NCBI GenBank assembly: GCA_025201705.1
Contig: MU616611.1
Coordinates: 18,387 to 82,386 of the forward strand
DNA: 64,000 nucleotides
Direction of reading: 5' to 3'
Source of the DNA: Dissophora ornata
Taxonomy: Eukaryota > Mortierellomycota > Mortierellomycetes > Mortierellales > Mortierellaceae
Shown: in pieces, positions 60,526-64,000 of the stretch
Numbering within the stretch: position 1 is the stretch's first letter
Layout of the letters: the number at the start of each line of letters is the position of its first letter
Notes under the pieces: model-generated
Told to the model about the DNA's origin: nothing
What the model saw: the letters and a program-made list of their open reading frames with translations, nothing else
The model's database searches: none
Position numbers and translations under genes: made by a program

Positions 60526-62908
60526 AGGTAGACTACGTGCATGAGAGGTGCAGGGTACAGGTACAGGTGCAGGGGCACACGTCAAAGAAATAGAAGAGGA
60601 TAAGAAGGGCAATTACACCCGCCATTTGTCGTCGCGGGCCAAGTGTCGGGGGGCACAGTGAAAAGTGATGGGAAGACAAAAGCGAGGGGTCAGAGGAAGA
60701 AATGTGAAGTAAACAACACACCGGAAAGACGAGACCGCGAGAGAGAGACGATGGCAACGAGGGGAATGAAAAGAGGAGAGGACCGTAGTCAGAATAGTCA
60801 GTTTTACCATCATACCGTTCGCCATCGGCGAGATAACATCTGTTCACGCCGAGCTCTTACGTCGAGACAAGAAGACCTTTTTGAGGTTGGAAGACAGCTG
60901 CGTTGACAGGAAGAGATGCTGTCGAGTGCATGTATGAATGTGGGGCTTTAGATCGTTATCTCTCTTCTCCCTCTCTTTTGTATAATGCCTCTATTCTTTG
61001 ACGCACCCGGAAATGAACGAAATAAACAAAAACGCGTCAGGACGTTGGTATCCGCGAGGAACGTGAGCGAGGCAGGGATCAGCAAAGGGCAATGCTGCAA
61101 ACAGCTCCAGTCGGGTGGGCAGATCGCCATTCAAGATACAGCCGAGGTGCCCAGAGACTTGATTGCTGCTGGTGGATAGGAGGATAAGACGCGAGGGGGG
61201 GAACCTACGGTACGGTGTTCCTAGTTTCGTCGTTGGGTGACAGTGTGTGCCAGGGGGCTGCGAGTTTCAGCGGCCGAGCACCGCAGTAGGAGGGACGAGT
61301 GCGAGACGTGGTGACGGTTGCAATGGATGGAGAGAGGATATCGTTGCCAGGGCAAAGACGAATAGGATTACAGTTTGGGCTTCGTTTCCTTTATTGTATT
61401 CTCAGATGGGTGGGCGGGGACCCTGGAACGCGTGGGTGATAGGTCATGGAAAGAAAAGCATGCACAGGAATGAAAAGGATGATTGGATGGGGCGAGAGAG
61501 TGAATGCGATTCGATGATGATGAAAGGGGAGTGGGGGGGAATGAACGAAGCGAGGATTGCATCGATTAGACGATGCACACTCCGTCCTCTCACACTCCGT
61601 CCCTCACTTGCTCCCTGCCTCCCTTTTTTTTTCATTGTTTTTTTTTCCCTCACAGGCGATGCGTCTGTTTGTAACGCACTGCACAATTGCAGGCACACTG
61701 CCTGCCACTGCGGCCATCAACTTGGGGCACATGCAGTGGTGACCAACCCTCTTCTCACAGAGGAGCGTTGACGTGCAATAGTGACTCAAAAAGCGAGACA
61801 CAAAAGAGGGACGCAAAAGCGCGCATGCATGTTCCGAATGCAGCTCAAACACAATCGCCCGTGTAGCTGGCAGGGAGAATAGGACAACTGGACAACACAT
61901 GGCGCTGTCGATGTCTGAGTCTGACGATGAGACGCTGACCGATGCGCGGGCCTGTGGATCTGAGAAGATCTGATTTAAACTTCAGATCTCGAAAAAGAAG
62001 GCGAGGGGAGGTGTGCAACCTTGTCAGGTCAGAAGTGCTCTCATCGAAATGGCCAGTGCTTTTACTCCATTGCATCGAGAAGAAAGCCGAAATTGCTACC
62101 CTGCGCCCTTTTTTTTTTTAATCCGTCTTCACGAGTTTCGCACCTGTCCAGCAAGACCACCGGTTCCTCAGCTTTGTTGTCTACGCATGTCGCGTTTGCG
62201 CAACGAAACCTCCACTCTGTTTCCACCTTTTTTGCCATCATGCATGAGCCGTTAGCACTTGCAAGAAACTATGCAATGCCGTGAAAAGAGCTCGGACGAT
62301 AGCCCTCTCGATCCTTTTTTTTTTGCTGTTGGGGTCAGGCTCCCCGTCCTATTTCCCCCCCTCCCCCCCTGACCTGTTTGTGTGTTGCTTCTGTCTACTC
62401 TTTGCTTGTTAGGTCTGATTGGGAGCAAATACAATACCGGTAAGACACGCGTTAGTGCAATTGAACCATTAGCTCCGCTGCAGCTCGTACTGCTGTAGTT
62501 TACAAATGCACTTGTGCACTGCAGCGGGCAACGCCGACCAACACGCTGCAGCATCAACACCAACTGTAGTCAAGACCTTTGGGGGCAGCGGAACGAGAAG
62601 CAGGACACCGAGAAGAAAGGGAGGGAAGAAAAAAAATGAAAGGGGGTTGGGAGGTTGGGACACCATCACTTTTCAGGAACAGGACACCCTCTCCGCGTCC
62701 CCGCATTTCCCTTTTACTTGACCCAAGATGGCTGTCCGTTCCAATGGCTTTCGCTCGGCGCTCCACCTTTTTCGTTCTCTCCTCCGCAACACTCATTTCG
62801 AATTCCATCCTCATTTGCATTCCAAAGCCGAGTACCGCCGCACGAGAGAGCACCCAAACAGCTGGCAGGAACAAATTCAGCGGCCGCCCACGTTATTTTC
62901 AAGCAAAA
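60526..62908. promoter_or_regulatory. Large divergent region between RasGEF and NOX
   Basis: 2.4 kb between two signalling genes with divergent starts. Only short overlapping frames, no recognisable domain. The longest, about 170 codons near 61250-61770, has no protein-like features. Contains poly-T runs near 61625, 62110 and 62315. Could include long 5' untranslated exons of either gene. Confidence 0.4.
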
Positions 62909-63357
62909 ATGAACGACGCAACGACTCTCCGCCGACCTCCACTGCGTCACTTTGGGCATGGGGCGGACCTGCAACATCTTAAAGCGCTGAATGGCATGAG
63001 CAAGGATCAGAATGAGGACGAGTTCAAGGTACAGATCTCGTGGCGCCAGAAAATCAACATATGGATGATTAACGAAGGCAAGTTTTTGCTCCGTTTCGTC
63101 CCTCTCTGTCTGCTTTTTGCTTCGCCCGTCGCGCGAAAGATGGATTTCACTGCAATAAACCTTGAAAACACGCGAACTGATCTGTTCGTTTTCTTCTCTC
63201 TCTCTCTTTTTTTTTTTCCATAGGCAGCCGCGCGATCTTCCTTGGTCTTTGGATCCTCATCCACATCGGTCTCTTTAGCCTCGCCTTCTTCAATTTCTTT
63301 TACTCTGACAACTTCGAAATCGCTCGGTCTACACATACAGTGGCCGACGAATGTTAA
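62909..63357 (+). pseudogene. NADPH oxidase N-terminus, interrupted
   Basis: NOX enzymes move electrons from NADPH through membrane hemes to make superoxide, used in fungal development and signalling. Exon 1, 62909-63077, and exon 2, from 63224, join through a GC-AG intron (GCAAGT donor at 63078). The product has a hydrophilic N-terminus, then the NOX motif WMINEGSRAIF and the first membrane helix (LGLWILIHIGLFSLAFF), continuing YSDNFEIARST. A stop comes at 63355-63357, far too early for a NOX of 550 residues or more. None of the later landmarks (LLPVCRN, heme His pairs) appear before the window ends. Similarity is lost at a TA dinucleotide at 63336-63337. The rest may resume beyond the window. 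Confidence 0.7.
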
Positions 63358-64000
63358 GAGTTAACGTTATGCTACATGCATGAAATGTATATACATTTAG
63401 GATATACAGGAGTGGTGGCAATTAATGCTAATTTATACCTCAGTAGCTTAAGGCCTTGTCTCCAGGGATAAAGTCGTTGTGGCTGTGGAGCAAACGGAAG
63501 ATTTCGAGGATACATTCAAGAAGCATGCTGTCACCAATTCTTCCAAAATATATTTACTGGCTGGCCATGTGGTGGATGATCAGGACACTGGCGTTAAGAT
63601 TCTGCACTTCAGTTTGATGCCGGTCCTCTGTTCGCGTCGATTCTAAGAATGGTTGGCGAATGATTTTTTACAAGGACTATATTCATAAGACTCGGTCAAA
63701 AGCAACTAACAATCGCCTTTTTCTACGTTTTTCATTTTTTTCTATTTATTCTACAGAAGTGAGGGAAGCATGATGGGATTGAGGGTGAACCATCGAATTC
63801 AGTGGCATTTTTATTTTGGCAACATGTTCGTGCGGAAATCAGCCATATTTCCCTGATTGGCCGTCAAAGGTCACTGGCATCTGCGCCCTGCAAACCGAGC
63901 TTCTGAGAGACACTTTCTAGCTTCGCCTCCAAACACGACTCTAACCAGCCCCGTGCTCAAGTCCCTCGACTTTTGTTCACATTCTTTAAATGCTTCGGCA
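63336..64000. mobile_element. Possible Tc1/mariner-like insertion in NOX
   Basis: At the TA where NOX similarity ends, the sequence starts CAGTGGCCGACGAATG. TA followed by CAGTGG is a common form of Tc1/mariner-type termini. A related GTGGTGGCAATTAATG follows at about 63412. The remainder is AT-rich, with no clear transposase; a short plus-strand DWPSK at about 63856 is probably chance. The other end is not in the window, so the identity as an element is inference. Confidence 0.35.

Noticed and set aside
61247..61771. 174-codon frame in the RasGEF-NOX spacer
   Set aside because: No domain, odd composition, and overlapping frames of similar length on both strands.
63450..63640. Protein-like minus-strand stretch (SMLLECILEIFRLLHSHNDF)
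   Set aside because: Short, with an upstream in-frame stop and no recognisable family; it could belong to the inserted sequence but cannot be called.

Overview
The window is nuclear DNA of a fungus, most likely an early-diverging one (Mucoromycota; Mortierella-type fungi fit best). It is intron-rich: I resolved about 70 short introns, nearly all GT-AG and three GC-AG. Genes lie on both strands with 0.3-2.4 kb spacers, and fungal marker genes are clear (chitin-synthase exomer subunit CHS5, TPS2-type trehalose-phosphate phosphatase, STE18-like G-gamma, CDC25-type RasGEF, NADPH oxidase). The Crinkler-type gene also fits Mortierella-like or Glomeromycotina fungi. The species assignment is inference; no rRNA is present.

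Layout. 1-2.7 kb: a truncated unknown gene, then a decayed PIF/Harbinger transposase facing a Myb/SANT-like protein gene. 3.4-4.3 kb: histone H1. 5.9-9.4 kb: trehalose-phosphate phosphatase. 9.5-10.9 kb: a broken PIF1/Helitron-type helicase. 11.3-15.8 kb: ribosomal protein eL36, a small unknown protein and the mitochondrial phosphate carrier. 16.2-21.6 kb: NRDE2. 21.9-24.9 kb: a Crinkler-headed NTPase plus PD-(D/E)XK nuclease gene carrying two lesions. 25.1-30.0 kb: a DUF1761 membrane protein, phosphomannose isomerase, CHS5 (divergent from the isomerase) and histone H3. 30.7-34.3 kb: a small twin-CxxCxxC protein and two tandem RING/IBR genes. 35-40 kb: a carotenoid-oxygenase-like protein, a HAD phosphatase and a small Cys-rich protein whose start codon appears split by an intron. 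40.2-47.7 kb: lipin (PAH1) and cytosolic Phe-tRNA synthetase alpha subunit. 49-50.9 kb: carnitine/acylcarnitine carrier. 52.4-60.5 kb: G-gamma, with a structured-RNA candidate in its intron, and a 2,172-residue RasGEF. 62.9 kb to the end: the first exons of a NADPH oxidase, interrupted by a probable insertion.

There are no operons. Several genes can be grouped by role: chromatin and RNA (H1, H3, NRDE2), carbohydrate and cell wall (TPS2, phosphomannose isomerase, CHS5), mitochondrial transport (phosphate and carnitine carriers), lipid (lipin) and signalling (G-gamma, RasGEF, NOX). The least ordinary items are the Crinkler-nuclease gene, the intronic structured region, the in-frame candidate exon in lipin, the carotenoid oxygenase lacking one iron ligand, the interrupted NOX and the two Cys-rich microproteins. 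Exon boundaries were read by eye from splice sites, reading phase and family similarity; no search was run.
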